From Melioribacteraceae bacterium (GTDB taxonomy: Bacteria; Bacteroidota; Ignavibacteria; Ignavibacteriales; Melioribacteraceae): 64,000 nt of DNA. Position numbers and translations under genes: made by a program. The notes beneath the pieces were generated by a model that was given only the letters and a program-made list of their open reading frames with translations, did not search any database and was not told the DNA's origin. Positions 27,251-36,878 of the stretch are shown here, piece after piece (position 1 is the stretch's first letter; each line of letters opens with the position of its first letter). The stretch spans positions 186,001-250,000 of the forward strand of contig DAOSDY010000001.1 of NCBI GenBank assembly GCA_035362835.1, read 5' to 3'.

Positions 27251-28789
27251 CTATTTCAAGATGACTAATCGTTTAGTTATTGAGTAATTCTCTGAACTCA
27301 ATCGATAGAAATAAACACCTGAAGAAAGTCCGGCTCCATTAAACATTACCGAATAGGATCCTTTTCTTTGAAAATCATTTACGAGAAGTGCCGCGGACTT
27401 ACCGAGCAAATCAAAAATCTCGAGACGGATTTTCATGTCTGCCGGTATCGAATAAGAAATATTTGTAACCGGATTGAAAGGATTAGGATAATTCTGATGC
27501 ATTATAAAATCGGTTTCGATGGATGAGAGCTGCCGGACAGAGGTTGTGCCATCGTATTCAAAAGCTCCGAGATCCGGTGCGTTCCCTTTGAAAGGCAAGC
27601 CGACATCAACTCCTGCATCAATCAGATCACTCCCGGAAGCGAGGTGCATAAAGGCAATATCCGGAAGGCTGCCATCCGATTTTCTTGGTGATGACGCAGC
27701 CGAAGGATCAAGACTTACAAAGTCAGTTTCATTTACAACAAAAGGAGTTTTCCAGCTGTTTTTTTCTTCTAAAACAAAATTTCCAAGTTCCACATATCCA
27801 AGATATGCAACAGAGTTTTTTATAGTAACTGTCTGTCCTGCATTTACCGCTCTTGTTATTCTATAATCAGCCGTTTTATTATTGAAAGCAGTTGAGTTTA
27901 GAATTGTCATTGAACCGTCATTGTTATTCTGATCAAATCCTTTTGACTTGTTATTAAAAGCAAAACAATTTTTTAAAATCATATGGTGCATAAGGCGGGC
28001 GCTGTTTGAATTATCTCCGCCACCCATTTTAAATCCATTTCCATTTGCTTTTTCTCCAGGATCAGTTCCGTCTTTTAAAAAACCATTATTAAACGTCCAG
28101 CAATTCTCCAGAATAGTCGTAACATTATTAGAAGTAGTTAAATATCCGTCCCACCCGTCATCGCAATTATTCCAAGCCCTGCAACCATAAAAGTAATTAT
28201 TTGAACCAACAGTCAATTTAGGTGCAAATCCATCTGCATCACCATAGTCATCGGGATCCGCATTATAAAACGAGTCGCAATTAATTATCCGGTTGTTTGC
28301 AGCACCGTTACTCAATTGAAGACCGGTATCCCTGTTTTCATAAAAGCTGCAGAATTCAATCAGGTTGTTAGAGCCGCCGCTGATCTCCATTCCGTTGTCT
28401 CCGGCGCCCTTTATATCTAAACCCTTGATATGCCAGTAGCTTCCGGTCAGCCGTATTCCACGATTACTTGAACCAAAGCCCTGAGATGAAAAATCAAGCA
28501 CCGGCCTCTCGTTAACGTACGCAAAAACGCAGAATCGGACATCTGCCGTTCCGCTTTTTGAGATTGAAATAGTTGAATTATAAGCGAATGTACCGCCCCG
28601 TACAAATATTGTATCCCCCGCCCTCGCTTTTGTGATTGCAGAAGCAAGATTAAAGAGGGGCTGAGCTATTGTACCCGGATTTATATCGTTGCCATCGGGC
28701 GCCACATAAACATTTTGCGCCATGGAAACAACGCCGCTCATAGTATTGAATAGAATTACTAAAGAAACCAATATTACATTTTTACTCAT
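27251..28789 (-). CDS. Pectate lyase, polysaccharide lyase family 9, T9SS-secreted
   Basis: Right-handed beta-helix pectate lyase (512 aa). A signal peptide ends near SMAQ25. Calcium ligands D186 (GDADGF), D210, D211 and D214 (NNCDDGWDG) and catalytic base K254 (GNGFKMGGG) match the PL9 Pel9A layout, including the 24-residue step between the first two calcium Asp. The C-terminal about 80 residues are a type IX secretion tail with QNYPNPFNPVTNISYSI. It therefore acts outside the cell or on its surface. It lies after GH28 and GH105 and before the TRAP genes. Start ATG at 28789. Confidence 0.92.
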   Translation of the reverse strand: MSKNVILVSLVILFNTMSGVVSMAQNVYVAPDGNDINPGTIAQPLFNLASAITKARAGDTIFVRGGTFAYNSTISISKSGTADVRFCVFAYVNERPVLDFSSQGFGSSNRGIRLTGSYWHIKGLDIKGAGDNGMEISGGSNNLIEFCSFYENRDTGLQLSNGAANNRIINCDSFYNADPDDYGDADGFAPKLTVGSNNYFYGCRAWNNCDDGWDGYLTTSNNVTTILENCWTFNNGFLKDGTDPGEKANGNGFKMGGGDNSNSARLMHHMILKNCFAFNNKSKGFDQNNNDGSMTILNSTAFNNKTADYRITRAVNAGQTVTIKNSVAYLGYVELGNFVLEEKNSWKTPFVVNETDFVSLDPSAASSPRKSDGSLPDIAFMHLASGSDLIDAGVDVGLPFKGNAPDLGAFEYDGTTSVRQLSSIETDFIMHQNYPNPFNPVTNISYSIPADMKIRLEIFDLLGKSAALLVNDFQRKGSYSVMFNGAGLSSGVYFYRLSSENYSITKRLVILK

Positions 28790-28893
28790 ATCAAACCTGC
28801 TTTTACTTTTATTATTACTTTAAAAAAACGGGATGAAGAATTTAAAAGACTCACATTGTTTAATAGAACAGCTGGATTTTGTAATAAAAGTAA

Positions 28894-30162
28894 TTATTGT
28901 GCTTTTTTCAATTCAATCTTATTGTACCGGTAACCAGCCTTATCAAGTTCGAGAGCAGCAAGAATAAACGGTCCGTATCCTTTAATATCGTTCATGCGTT
29001 TCGGTTCACTTATATAATATTCAAAACTTCCGTCGCGATAAGGATTACCGCCTAAGCCGGCGCTTCTGCAGATGTTATAAAGATTAATAAAACCGGTATC
29101 TTCAATCTTAGTGAGATGATTAAGCAAACCCTCAAAGACATCGTTTGCAATTTTAAGGTAATCTTTTTTCAGATGTCCATCGTTAGCGCCTTTTGCAAGA
29201 GCATATGCAAACATACTGGTGGCAGAAGCTTCGAGATAGTTACCTTCTCTAGTTCCCTGGTCAACAATCTGATACCAGATATTAAATTCAGAGACTTTGA
29301 ATTTTACTATTGCTTCGGCCAGCCGGTTAAGAATATTTACAAGTTCAATTCTTCTAGGATATGATTCCGGAAGAATTTCGAGAACATCAACCAGAGCCAT
29401 TGAGTACCAGCCCATTGCTCTGCCCCAGAAATGGGGTGAACGACCGGTAAGCGGATCGGCCCATTTCATTTTTCTGCTTTCATCCCATGCATGGTAAAGG
29501 AGTCCTGTTTTCTCATCCCGGGTTTTTTGTTCGATCAGGACAAATTGATTTACGATATCATCAAAGCGCTCAGTTTGATTATACAATTTGGAATAGAAAG
29601 CATAGAAAGGCTGCCCCATATAGAGGCCATCGAGCCAGATCTGATTAGGGTAGATAAGTTTATGCCAGAAACCGCCGCTCGGAGTTCGGGGCTGAAACTC
29701 GAGCTGCTTTCTAAGAGTGTCCGCCGCAATCTTAAATTTTTCATCTCCGGTTTCAGAGTATGCGTAAAGGAGAGCCCTGCCGGGATTGACAAGATCAATA
29801 TTGAAATTACCGAACTTATAAGTTTTTATATTACCGTTTTTATCTATGTATTGATTAAGATTTTCGAGAATAAAATCGAGGTACTTTCTTTCACCGGTAT
29901 ATTTATTAATCCGGTACAATGCTTCAAGAATGAGGCCCTGCTCGTAATTCCATTTTGTTTCGGTAAATATTGAATCGTATGTAACACCGCCGGGATGACG
30001 GAGAAGGAATGAATCAGCCAGCCTTTTATACATCGGAAGTTCTTTATCAACAAGTAGATCCGGTTGTTTCTGGCAGCTGATTATTGAAGTAATTGATAGA
30101 ATTATTATCAATGCACGAAAAGCAATATTCTTTTTCATTTTCATTTCCGTTTTGTTCTTCAC
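28894..30162 (-). CDS. Unsaturated rhamnogalacturonyl/galacturonyl hydrolase, GH105 (lipoprotein)
   Basis: Removes 4,5-unsaturated galacturonate from the non-reducing end of oligosaccharides released by pectate or rhamnogalacturonan lyases. The (alpha/alpha)6-barrel shows WNYEQGLILEALYRI, the catalytic-Asp motif QIWLDGLYMGQPFY (D178) and HFWGRAMGWYSMALVDVLE. A lipoprotein signal ends SIISC (C30). GTG at 30162 forms a GTGA overlap with the GH28 stop; ATGs at 30144 or 30138 would also keep the signal. Its product would enter KduI/KduD. Confidence 0.9.
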   Translation of the reverse strand: MKNKTEMKMKKNIAFRALIIILSITSIISCQKQPDLLVDKELPMYKRLADSFLLRHPGGVTYDSIFTETKWNYEQGLILEALYRINKYTGERKYLDFILENLNQYIDKNGNIKTYKFGNFNIDLVNPGRALLYAYSETGDEKFKIAADTLRKQLEFQPRTPSGGFWHKLIYPNQIWLDGLYMGQPFYAFYSKLYNQTERFDDIVNQFVLIEQKTRDEKTGLLYHAWDESRKMKWADPLTGRSPHFWGRAMGWYSMALVDVLEILPESYPRRIELVNILNRLAEAIVKFKVSEFNIWYQIVDQGTREGNYLEASATSMFAYALAKGANDGHLKKDYLKIANDVFEGLLNHLTKIEDTGFINLYNICRSAGLGGNPYRDGSFEYYISEPKRMNDIKGYGPFILAALELDKAGYRYNKIELKKAQ

Positions 30163-31574
30163 TTAACTTCTTCGAGCAGCTGGTTGTTCAAATAAACATT
30201 GTGAAGAGAAATATTTTTAACATTCTGAAAATAATTTCCTTTCCGGACATTGTTGAATCTGCAATCCTTTATCGTAATTCCTTCAATAGGCAGATCATCG
30301 AGACCAATTAATTGAAGCGCATATTCACTATTCCTGCTTTCAACGTTTTCAACTTGTATATTTCTAACGGTCGGTGGAAAATTTCCCTTCTCCCCTTCCT
30401 TCATTTCATAAAGCAATTCGATAAGAAATACTGCATTGCTGACCGTACCGACTTCAATATTTCTTACAAAAATATTTTCGACGACGCCGCCTCTCAGCGA
30501 ATTTGATTTAATACGGAGCATCCGGTCAAGATGAGGGCTGTCCATCACACAATTTTCCGCAAACACATTACGGCATCCGCCAGAAACTTCGCTGCCGATA
30601 ACCACACCCCCATGGCCGTCTTTCATAGTTGAATTACGGATAACAATATTTTCGCTCGGGACATTAATTCTTCTTCCGTCAAAATTCCGGCCCGATTTAA
30701 TAGCAATGCAATCATCGCCGTTATCAAAATAACAGTCCTCGATCAATACATACCTTGACGATTCGGGATTGCAACCGTCCGAATTAGGACCGTGACTGAT
30801 AGATTTAACATTTTTAACAATAACATTTTCGCAAAGGACGGGATGAATAACCCACATAGGAGAATTGATCACCTTTACGTCTTGCAGCATAATGTTGCTG
30901 CATTTATAAAACTGGATAAAATTAGGCCTTAGATAAAAATCCTTTCCGAAGATTCTCTCAGAAACCGGGATTTGATCCTCGTCTAGTTTCAATAATCGGG
31001 GACGCGCATTCTGATCCAATTGACTCGGCATACCTTTCGTAAATCCGTATTCGGTTTTACCTTTCCAGGGCCACCAGTTGGTATTATCTGCCTGGCCGTC
31101 CAATGTGCCATTTCCCGTTATCGCAATATTTGTCTCATCATACGCATAAATCAAAGGAGAATAATTGTAGCATTCTACACCTTCCCATCTTGTAAAAACG
31201 ACCGGAAGATAATCATCGGGATCAGTACTGAATTTAATTAGAGCCCCGTCTTCAAGATGCAGATTAATATTACTTTTCAAATGAATAGGTCCTTTCGAAA
31301 AATACTCTCCTTCCGGGATAATAATTTTTCCTCCCCCCATGGAATTGCATTCCGATATTGCTTTATCGAGAAAGGGTTTTATATTTTTCTTAACCTCTTC
31401 AGCATTTCCAAAATCTGTTATCCTGTAGGTAAGGTCATTGAATTGAGGCGGATTAATTTTGGTTAAAATACTATCAATACTATGCCAGCCGACAGTTTGA
31501 ATTTCATTATGGTCAATACAGCTAATTAGAAAAAGAGCTGTAATTATTGAAACGGATATTCTGATTTTTCTCAT
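30159..31574 (-). CDS. Polygalacturonase-type glycoside hydrolase family 28 (lipoprotein)
   Basis: Beta-helix galacturonase (471 aa) with a lipoprotein signal (LFLISC, C19). GH28 catalytic residues are complete: D266 in GPNSDGCNPESS, D287/D288 in DNGDDCIAIKSG and H321 in DGHGGVVIGSE. Exo-type Bacteroidetes GH28 proteins have this architecture, but the mode of attack is not certain. The first gene after the terminator at 31605-31646, it overlaps GH105 downstream by 4 bases. Start ATG at 31574. Confidence 0.93.
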   Translation of the reverse strand: MRKIRISVSIITALFLISCIDHNEIQTVGWHSIDSILTKINPPQFNDLTYRITDFGNAEEVKKNIKPFLDKAISECNSMGGGKIIIPEGEYFSKGPIHLKSNINLHLEDGALIKFSTDPDDYLPVVFTRWEGVECYNYSPLIYAYDETNIAITGNGTLDGQADNTNWWPWKGKTEYGFTKGMPSQLDQNARPRLLKLDEDQIPVSERIFGKDFYLRPNFIQFYKCSNIMLQDVKVINSPMWVIHPVLCENVIVKNVKSISHGPNSDGCNPESSRYVLIEDCYFDNGDDCIAIKSGRNFDGRRINVPSENIVIRNSTMKDGHGGVVIGSEVSGGCRNVFAENCVMDSPHLDRMLRIKSNSLRGGVVENIFVRNIEVGTVSNAVFLIELLYEMKEGEKGNFPPTVRNIQVENVESRNSEYALQLIGLDDLPIEGITIKDCRFNNVRKGNYFQNVKNISLHNVYLNNQLLEEVK

Positions 31575-31604
31575 TCGATTCCGGATGGTTGTTTTAGAAC
31601 ACTC

Positions 31605-31646
31605 TTAGATAAAAAATGCGATAGCCGTGTTTCAGGCTACCGCATT
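31605..31646 (-). terminator. Intrinsic terminator between the beta-helix protein gene and GH28
   Basis: Stem AATGCG(g)TAGCC / GGCTA(t)CGCATT with one internal mismatch (31615-31646), followed on the minus strand by a run of six T. It lies 29 bp after the stop at 31675, so it should end or attenuate the TonB-receptor transcript before GH28. Confidence 0.85.
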
Positions 31647-31674
31647 CAAAAACGTAAAAATGATTAAGCTGACA

Positions 31675-33369
31675 TTACTTTAAGAGCATCATTTTCTTTG
31701 TTACTGAGAAATCGCTTGTCTTCAGCTGATAGAAATAGATACCGGACGACAGATTATTTCCGCTCATATCCTTTCCGTTCCATGTAAAGTTGTAATTGCC
31801 GGCTGACTGATCCTGGCCGTCAATTAAAATAGCAACTTTCTGCCCGAGGGTGTTATAAATTATTAAAGTAACTGAAGCTGCTTTCGGGAGACTGTAACGG
31901 ATATTTGTAGTCGGGTTAAACGGATTCGGGTAGTTCTGTTCAAGAGTGAATTCAGTCGGCATTCCTTCCAGCTGTTTAACACTTGTTCCTCCTGCGTTTT
32001 CCCAATCGGCTTTCTGTGTCGGGAACCAGTTCAGGTCGCCAACCGGGAAACCATTCTGACCACCCGTGAAAGCAGGGGACTGTATTGCATAAGTACAGTT
32101 GAGTGTATCCGTATAATACTTATATGTTTTTCTATCCATATCATGAATCAGATAGTTGTAACCCGGTTTATCCTTTGTGTAATTTCCGCCGGTTGGACTG
32201 ATATAATAGTTCATCAGGTTAATCATAAGTCTTGGAGTTTTTACTAAATTAAAATTATTCAATTTAGTAAAAGCAGTTGCAGCTCCGGTACCCAGCCTGG
32301 TCATGATATGGTCTGATAATGGCGAACCAATGAAATGGCGGGGATTGGCAATAAACCAGTTTTGTCCGTCGTTGGAGACCGCATAGAAATTATTGCTTAC
32401 TCTCCAGATTGTTGTATCATTCGGTGCTGTAAAAATCCAGGGCATTGAGTTGTTACCATTTGGAAATTTCTCGCCGGTATTGTTAAATTCAACAGAACGT
32501 GTTACGTCGAGAGAATCTGCTCCAAGAGCATAAGCATCAACAAATAGATTATTTGTAATCTGAACTCTCTCACCTACGTTACCCAGGGAAAGGACTCCAT
32601 GGAATCCCATTCCATTAACAAAAGTATTATGATCGATTATGCAGTAGTTCAGTATACCTGTAACCGTATTACCGGCAGCAAGATTTAAATGTCTTACAGG
32701 CCGATCCTGATAATTGGCGAATGTATTGTTAACAAGTATTAATGAGTCGCATGAAACTTCACGCAGGTCAAGTCCTTTGCCTGCACCAAAGTTTGAAGTT
32801 GTAAGGGAACCCATATTTGCAAAGATAGTGTTGGTAACCCTGATAAGGTTAGTACCGCTGCCTGTACGGATATGCTGACCGTTGATGTTTGTTAAAAGAC
32901 AGTCATCGATTTTAATTCTCGAGCCAACACCGGTAGTATTTATCAATCCGCCTTGAACATCGTTAAGAGTAGTTGGAGTTGGTTCAAAGATACCTGCAAT
33001 TGCAATATTTGTAAACTCAATATGTCCTCCATTAAGGACAACAAAGTTTCCGGGAGGACGGGTTGGATTAGAACCGGTACCTGTTGGATACAAATAAATA
33101 ATCGGTTTTTCACCCTGCGGTGCACGGATCCTAAGGGTTTTGTTTTTTACAAGAGTTAAAATTTCAGTACTAAGATAAATTCCACCGTTAACCAATTCGT
33201 AAACACGAGTTGCGAGGATACCGGGATTAGCCGTAGTATCGGCTCTTATTATTGCTATTATCGACCTGGGATCCTGATCATAAGGCAATATTCTCAGAAC
33301 CTGGCCGAATGACAAAGAGGAGACCAAAAACATGAGGACAACTACTAAAATAAGTTTCTTTTTGTTCAT
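31675..33369 (-). CDS. T9SS-secreted right-handed beta-helix protein (DUF5123-like), putative pectin-acting
   Basis: 564-aa secreted protein with a signal peptide ending LSFGQ and a C-terminal type IX tail (QNYPNPFNPTTNIRYSL). The middle part holds repeated helix-coil strands such as VRVTNTIFANM-like, LILVNNTFANYQDRPVRHLN and VQITNNLFVDAYA, typical of parallel beta-helices. The arrangement recalls DUF4957/DUF5123 proteins that accompany pectin receptors in Bacteroidetes. No catalytic lyase motif is clear, so it may bind or cleave. It lies 109 bp after the TonB receptor, where a SusD would normally be. AGGAGGAAG precedes the ATG. Confidence 0.75.
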   Translation of the reverse strand: MNKKKLILVVVLMFLVSSLSFGQVLRILPYDQDPRSIIAIIRADTTANPGILATRVYELVNGGIYLSTEILTLVKNKTLRIRAPQGEKPIIYLYPTGTGSNPTRPPGNFVVLNGGHIEFTNIAIAGIFEPTPTTLNDVQGGLINTTGVGSRIKIDDCLLTNINGQHIRTGSGTNLIRVTNTIFANMGSLTTSNFGAGKGLDLREVSCDSLILVNNTFANYQDRPVRHLNLAAGNTVTGILNYCIIDHNTFVNGMGFHGVLSLGNVGERVQITNNLFVDAYALGADSLDVTRSVEFNNTGEKFPNGNNSMPWIFTAPNDTTIWRVSNNFYAVSNDGQNWFIANPRHFIGSPLSDHIMTRLGTGAATAFTKLNNFNLVKTPRLMINLMNYYISPTGGNYTKDKPGYNYLIHDMDRKTYKYYTDTLNCTYAIQSPAFTGGQNGFPVGDLNWFPTQKADWENAGGTSVKQLEGMPTEFTLEQNYPNPFNPTTNIRYSLPKAASVTLIIYNTLGQKVAILIDGQDQSAGNYNFTWNGKDMSGNNLSSGIYFYQLKTSDFSVTKKMMLLK

Positions 33370-33478
33370 ATTACTTCCTCCTGATTATTGATTGTTAGTT
33401 CTCTACTAACTAAAGAAATTAATTATAATTCTACTTTTTTTATTATTTTATAAATGAAATTCATATACATCATAAAAA

Positions 33479-36478
33479 TTACAAAGTTAATCTGACTCCA
33501 AAATCAGCTGTTATACCATACAATTCAGAAGTATTCAAAATCTTATAACCATTAACTCGATTATTAATCATGCGATCCTCTTTAATATTGGACAGATTAC
33601 TAACATTCAGCATTAAAGAGAGGTAACTGAATAAATCCTGTTTAAGTGCGAGGTCCAGGCGAGTATATCCGCTGACCATTCCATCGCTCCGGCCGCTGGG
33701 GCTGAATGTTCTATTGTATTCCGACTGATGGTACAAAGAGATCCTAGCCGAAAATCCGCCGATATCATAACCGAGCGCGATATTACCGTAGAACCGCGGT
33801 TGATTTTCCATCTGTTGTTTTCTTGTTATCGGTACCTCAACATATTTGGGTAACGGGAACGGGAACGGAGGCTGTATTACCATAACAGTATCTATACGTG
33901 TCCCTATTAAAACCGTTTCGGATTTTACGAACGAAGCATTATAACTAAGAACAATATTCTTAAGTAACCCTGGCAAGAAAGTAAAATTGATTTGATGTTC
34001 GAACTCGAATCCCCAGACTTTCGTAGGTTCCGGTGAATTATATGGAACCGTAAGCTGATAAGTACCGGAATGGAGCGATTTCCAGTTAAGCCCTAAAGTC
34101 TCAATCATTGTATTACCTGAAGTATTAAACTGACTCAGCATATGGTACATATCTTTAATTTCTTTGTAGAAGGCCGAAACTGAAATCAGACCAATTTCAT
34201 TGCCGTAGAACGAAGTATTGATTTCAAAATTCCAAGCTTTGGCAGTTTTGAGAATAGGGTTGCCAAGGATAAGCTGCTTATCGGATCCGACCAGAGAAGG
34301 CCTCCATGCAAAATAAGAATTGAGTCTCATGTTAAAATCGGGTCTTGCAAGCGATTTATAGGCAGCTAAGCGGATGTTAAGAAAATCTGTAGCCTTAATA
34401 TTAATGTGGAAGTTAGGAAGCACAACAGTTTCGGTATATGTAGAACTTGTATCCCTTGTATCATCTCGCGGTACCGGGAATCCTGTAAAATCAACTTTTG
34501 AGTATTTATTCTTGTAATCATTGTTTTCCGATTCAACTCTGACGCCGGCAATAAACGTAATTGCCTGACCAAGTTTCAACGTATTCATGGCATAAAAAGA
34601 AGTTACCGATTCGTGAATGTCATAAGAGTATGCATTAACTGAAGGGTCGTTAAAATATTCTTTTCCAACACCGTTTTGATCAATACCGTTTTTATTAAGG
34701 TCGTACCATTGTCTAAGTTTGTCTCTGTTAATAAGTGGATATAGTTCATATAAATCATACATATCCCGGGAATCGGGAGTGCCATCAAGAAACTCACTAA
34801 GAGAGAGTGTATTGATTAAAGGATTCGCAAGATATCTTTTATAAAACGCGTCGAAATAGGAACCCGAAAGACTTTTCGGTTTTATTGTACCGTCGGCAGC
34901 TCTTTCATAGGGACGCCAGTAACCAAGGTAATACGGGGAATAGAGTTCGGAATTAGCGTTAGTTCTGGTTTTAGCTTTATATGCCGCACCGGCTTTTACT
35001 TCACCGGCCAGATCTTTCCCAATAGTGTAATTGTACATTGCATTTAAGAATGCGGCTTTATCTTTATCAAGATTATTCTGACCTCTATAGTACGCATTAT
35101 ACAAAGTTGAGCTCGGGAAATTATTCCTAGCGAATGGTATAATTTGTTCGGGATTAGTTTTTACGCGCGGCGGGTTGTTCATACCTGAAGTGTTGGTCGA
35201 AGCTTCGAGGAAATCGAGCTGATAATCGTAAGGGAAATCAGAGACTGATTGAGCGAATGATAGACCCCAGTTGATTCTTAGATCTAACAGATTATTATCG
35301 CCGGTTAAAGCACTCGTAAATGTCTGAATCTCCTGTTCCCTGTCTCTGAAAGTATAAGTAACCGAACCGCCCGTACCGCCTCCGGCCGGATAATCTCTTG
35401 AATGAATTAAATAATCTCTGTGAGTGCTGTTAAAAACCGTATTCAGTTTAATAGAACCTTTATCCGGGGTATTATAATCCAGCAGAATACTGAAACCATT
35501 TCTGGTTCTAATTTCATCTGTAAATTCCAGCGTAAAATTATTGATCACATAATCGGTTTGATTGTTAAGAGTCTGATCGTAGTCGAGGTCAATTCTCTCG
35601 TTGCTTCGAATCTTCTGTTCAAGATTTCCGGTTAGTTGTACCCCGATCAACTCATCAAAGAATCGTTCCCCATATTTGAATGAGAAATCGTACTGTCCGA
35701 ATGATTGCATTAGATCGTTATAATTTCCTTTTGCTAAAACTGTTATTTCTCTCAAGCTTGGAGCTTTCTTTGTAACAAGATTTACGCTGCCGGCAATTGC
35801 ATCGGCATCTTTATCGGATGTTAATGCTTTAAATAACTCAATACCGGCTAATGAACTTTGAGAAATAGTTGAGAGATCGAGTCCACGGCTAGTAGCGTCG
35901 GTGGAGGCTATTTTAACTCCATCAATTGTAAAATTGGTATACTTATCTTCCAATCCTCTTAATATTATTTTATTTGCCTCTCCTCCGGATCTGATGATGG
36001 AAACTCCGGGAAGTCTTCCGATTGCTTCGGCGGCATTGACGTCGGGCAATTCTTTAATCTTCTCTTCCGAGACAACGTTTACAATTGTGTTGGAAGTTAA
36101 CTGCTGGTTTATTGCCGCAGCCTGACCCAACGCCTGCGCAGTTACAACGATAGTTTCTCCCTCGAGTACATCGGGAACCAGAAAAACATCCAGTTCAATA
36201 GTTCGGTTGTTCTGGATATTAATTGGAATTTCTTTTGAAAGGTATCCTATATAGGAGACTCTCAAAGTATAATTCCCCTCAGGTACTTTCGAAATTCTAT
36301 AAGCCCCTTCAATATCTGTGGCGCTACCCAGCGAGGTACCGAGTATAAAAACATTCGCACCAATCAAACCTTTAGATGTTGTTGAGTCAATAATAGAACC
36401 TCGAATAGAACCCTGAGCAAGAATGGAAGAACTGATAAGAAGAAATGAAAAGATGAAAAATGAAGTATACTTCTTCAT
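33479..36478 (-). CDS. TonB-dependent receptor with carboxypeptidase-like N-terminal domain
   Basis: Outer-membrane receptor of 999 aa. Signal peptide (1-21, SSSILAQ), carboxypeptidase-regulatory-like beta-sandwich (about 22-105: GSIRGSIIDSTTSKGLIGANV), plug (about 120-235, with LPDVNAAEAIGRLPGVSI and GSVNLVTKKAP), then a large barrel ending GITADFGVRLTL. It is expected to import pectic oligosaccharides, since GH28/GH105/PL9 and the TRAP genes follow. The plug resembles non-SusC TonB receptors of the proteobacterial oligosaccharide type, and no SusD is adjacent. Candidate operator at 36609-36669. Confidence 0.9.
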   Translation of the reverse strand: MKKYTSFFIFSFLLISSSILAQGSIRGSIIDSTTSKGLIGANVFILGTSLGSATDIEGAYRISKVPEGNYTLRVSYIGYLSKEIPINIQNNRTIELDVFLVPDVLEGETIVVTAQALGQAAAINQQLTSNTIVNVVSEEKIKELPDVNAAEAIGRLPGVSIIRSGGEANKIILRGLEDKYTNFTIDGVKIASTDATSRGLDLSTISQSSLAGIELFKALTSDKDADAIAGSVNLVTKKAPSLREITVLAKGNYNDLMQSFGQYDFSFKYGERFFDELIGVQLTGNLEQKIRSNERIDLDYDQTLNNQTDYVINNFTLEFTDEIRTRNGFSILLDYNTPDKGSIKLNTVFNSTHRDYLIHSRDYPAGGGTGGSVTYTFRDREQEIQTFTSALTGDNNLLDLRINWGLSFAQSVSDFPYDYQLDFLEASTNTSGMNNPPRVKTNPEQIIPFARNNFPSSTLYNAYYRGQNNLDKDKAAFLNAMYNYTIGKDLAGEVKAGAAYKAKTRTNANSELYSPYYLGYWRPYERAADGTIKPKSLSGSYFDAFYKRYLANPLINTLSLSEFLDGTPDSRDMYDLYELYPLINRDKLRQWYDLNKNGIDQNGVGKEYFNDPSVNAYSYDIHESVTSFYAMNTLKLGQAITFIAGVRVESENNDYKNKYSKVDFTGFPVPRDDTRDTSSTYTETVVLPNFHINIKATDFLNIRLAAYKSLARPDFNMRLNSYFAWRPSLVGSDKQLILGNPILKTAKAWNFEINTSFYGNEIGLISVSAFYKEIKDMYHMLSQFNTSGNTMIETLGLNWKSLHSGTYQLTVPYNSPEPTKVWGFEFEHQINFTFLPGLLKNIVLSYNASFVKSETVLIGTRIDTVMVIQPPFPFPLPKYVEVPITRKQQMENQPRFYGNIALGYDIGGFSARISLYHQSEYNRTFSPSGRSDGMVSGYTRLDLALKQDLFSYLSLMLNVSNLSNIKEDRMINNRVNGYKILNTSELYGITADFGVRLTL

Positions 36479-36608
36479 AGATAACTCCCTAGTACGATTG
36501 TCGTTTACGGATATAAATAATCAATGAAAATTCTTTTTAATAAAAACAGTTATTTAATGAATAGATCTATATTGAATTATTGGTCACTTAAGAGTCGGGA
36601 TAGAAATA

Positions 36609-36669
36609 GTTTACTTTATTGTTTACTTTATTGCTAACTAAATCTGCCTAATAAATTTCAAATTGTCAA
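36609..36669 (-). promoter_or_regulatory. Candidate promoter with LacI-type operator upstream of the TonB receptor
   Basis: Minus strand: TTGACA (36669-36664), 25 nt, then GTTAGCAATAAAGTAAAC followed by AATAAAGTAAAC. On the plus strand this is a perfect tandem 12-bp repeat GTTTACTTTATT (36609-36620, 36621-36632). The element ends 131 bp before the receptor ATG. The same layout occurs at lacI and the TRAP operon. Confidence 0.65.
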
Positions 36670-36878
36670 GCGAAAAAAATCAAGTGAAGGATTTTTAGCA
36701 GAAAAAATTTTTATAAAAAAAATAATAGCCCTAATATCCACTTAAGAGCTTGTACCCCGGAGGAACAACTATATTAAAGATAGAATTAGTGCATACCTAC
36801 CCCCATCTCAAATACAGAGAGTATTGATACTTATAAAAGAGTCGTTTTAACAACAGAATAGAAAATCAGGAATCGGAA
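36670..36878. other. Intergenic region between lacI and the receptor promoter
   Basis: AT-rich sequence after the lacI stop. I see no ORF, no convincing terminator hairpin and no repeat in it. Confidence 0.5.

Noticed and set aside
33394..33410. Inverted repeat GTTAGT-TCTCT-ACTAAC before the beta-helix gene
   Set aside because: It does not match the GTTA...GTAAAC elements and lies only about 25 bp from the start codon; a chance repeat in AT-rich DNA cannot be excluded.
36609..36632. Tandem 12-bp repeat considered as a CRISPR or simple satellite
   Set aside because: Only two units, no spacers, no cas genes, and the element recurs at two other promoters, which fits an operator.
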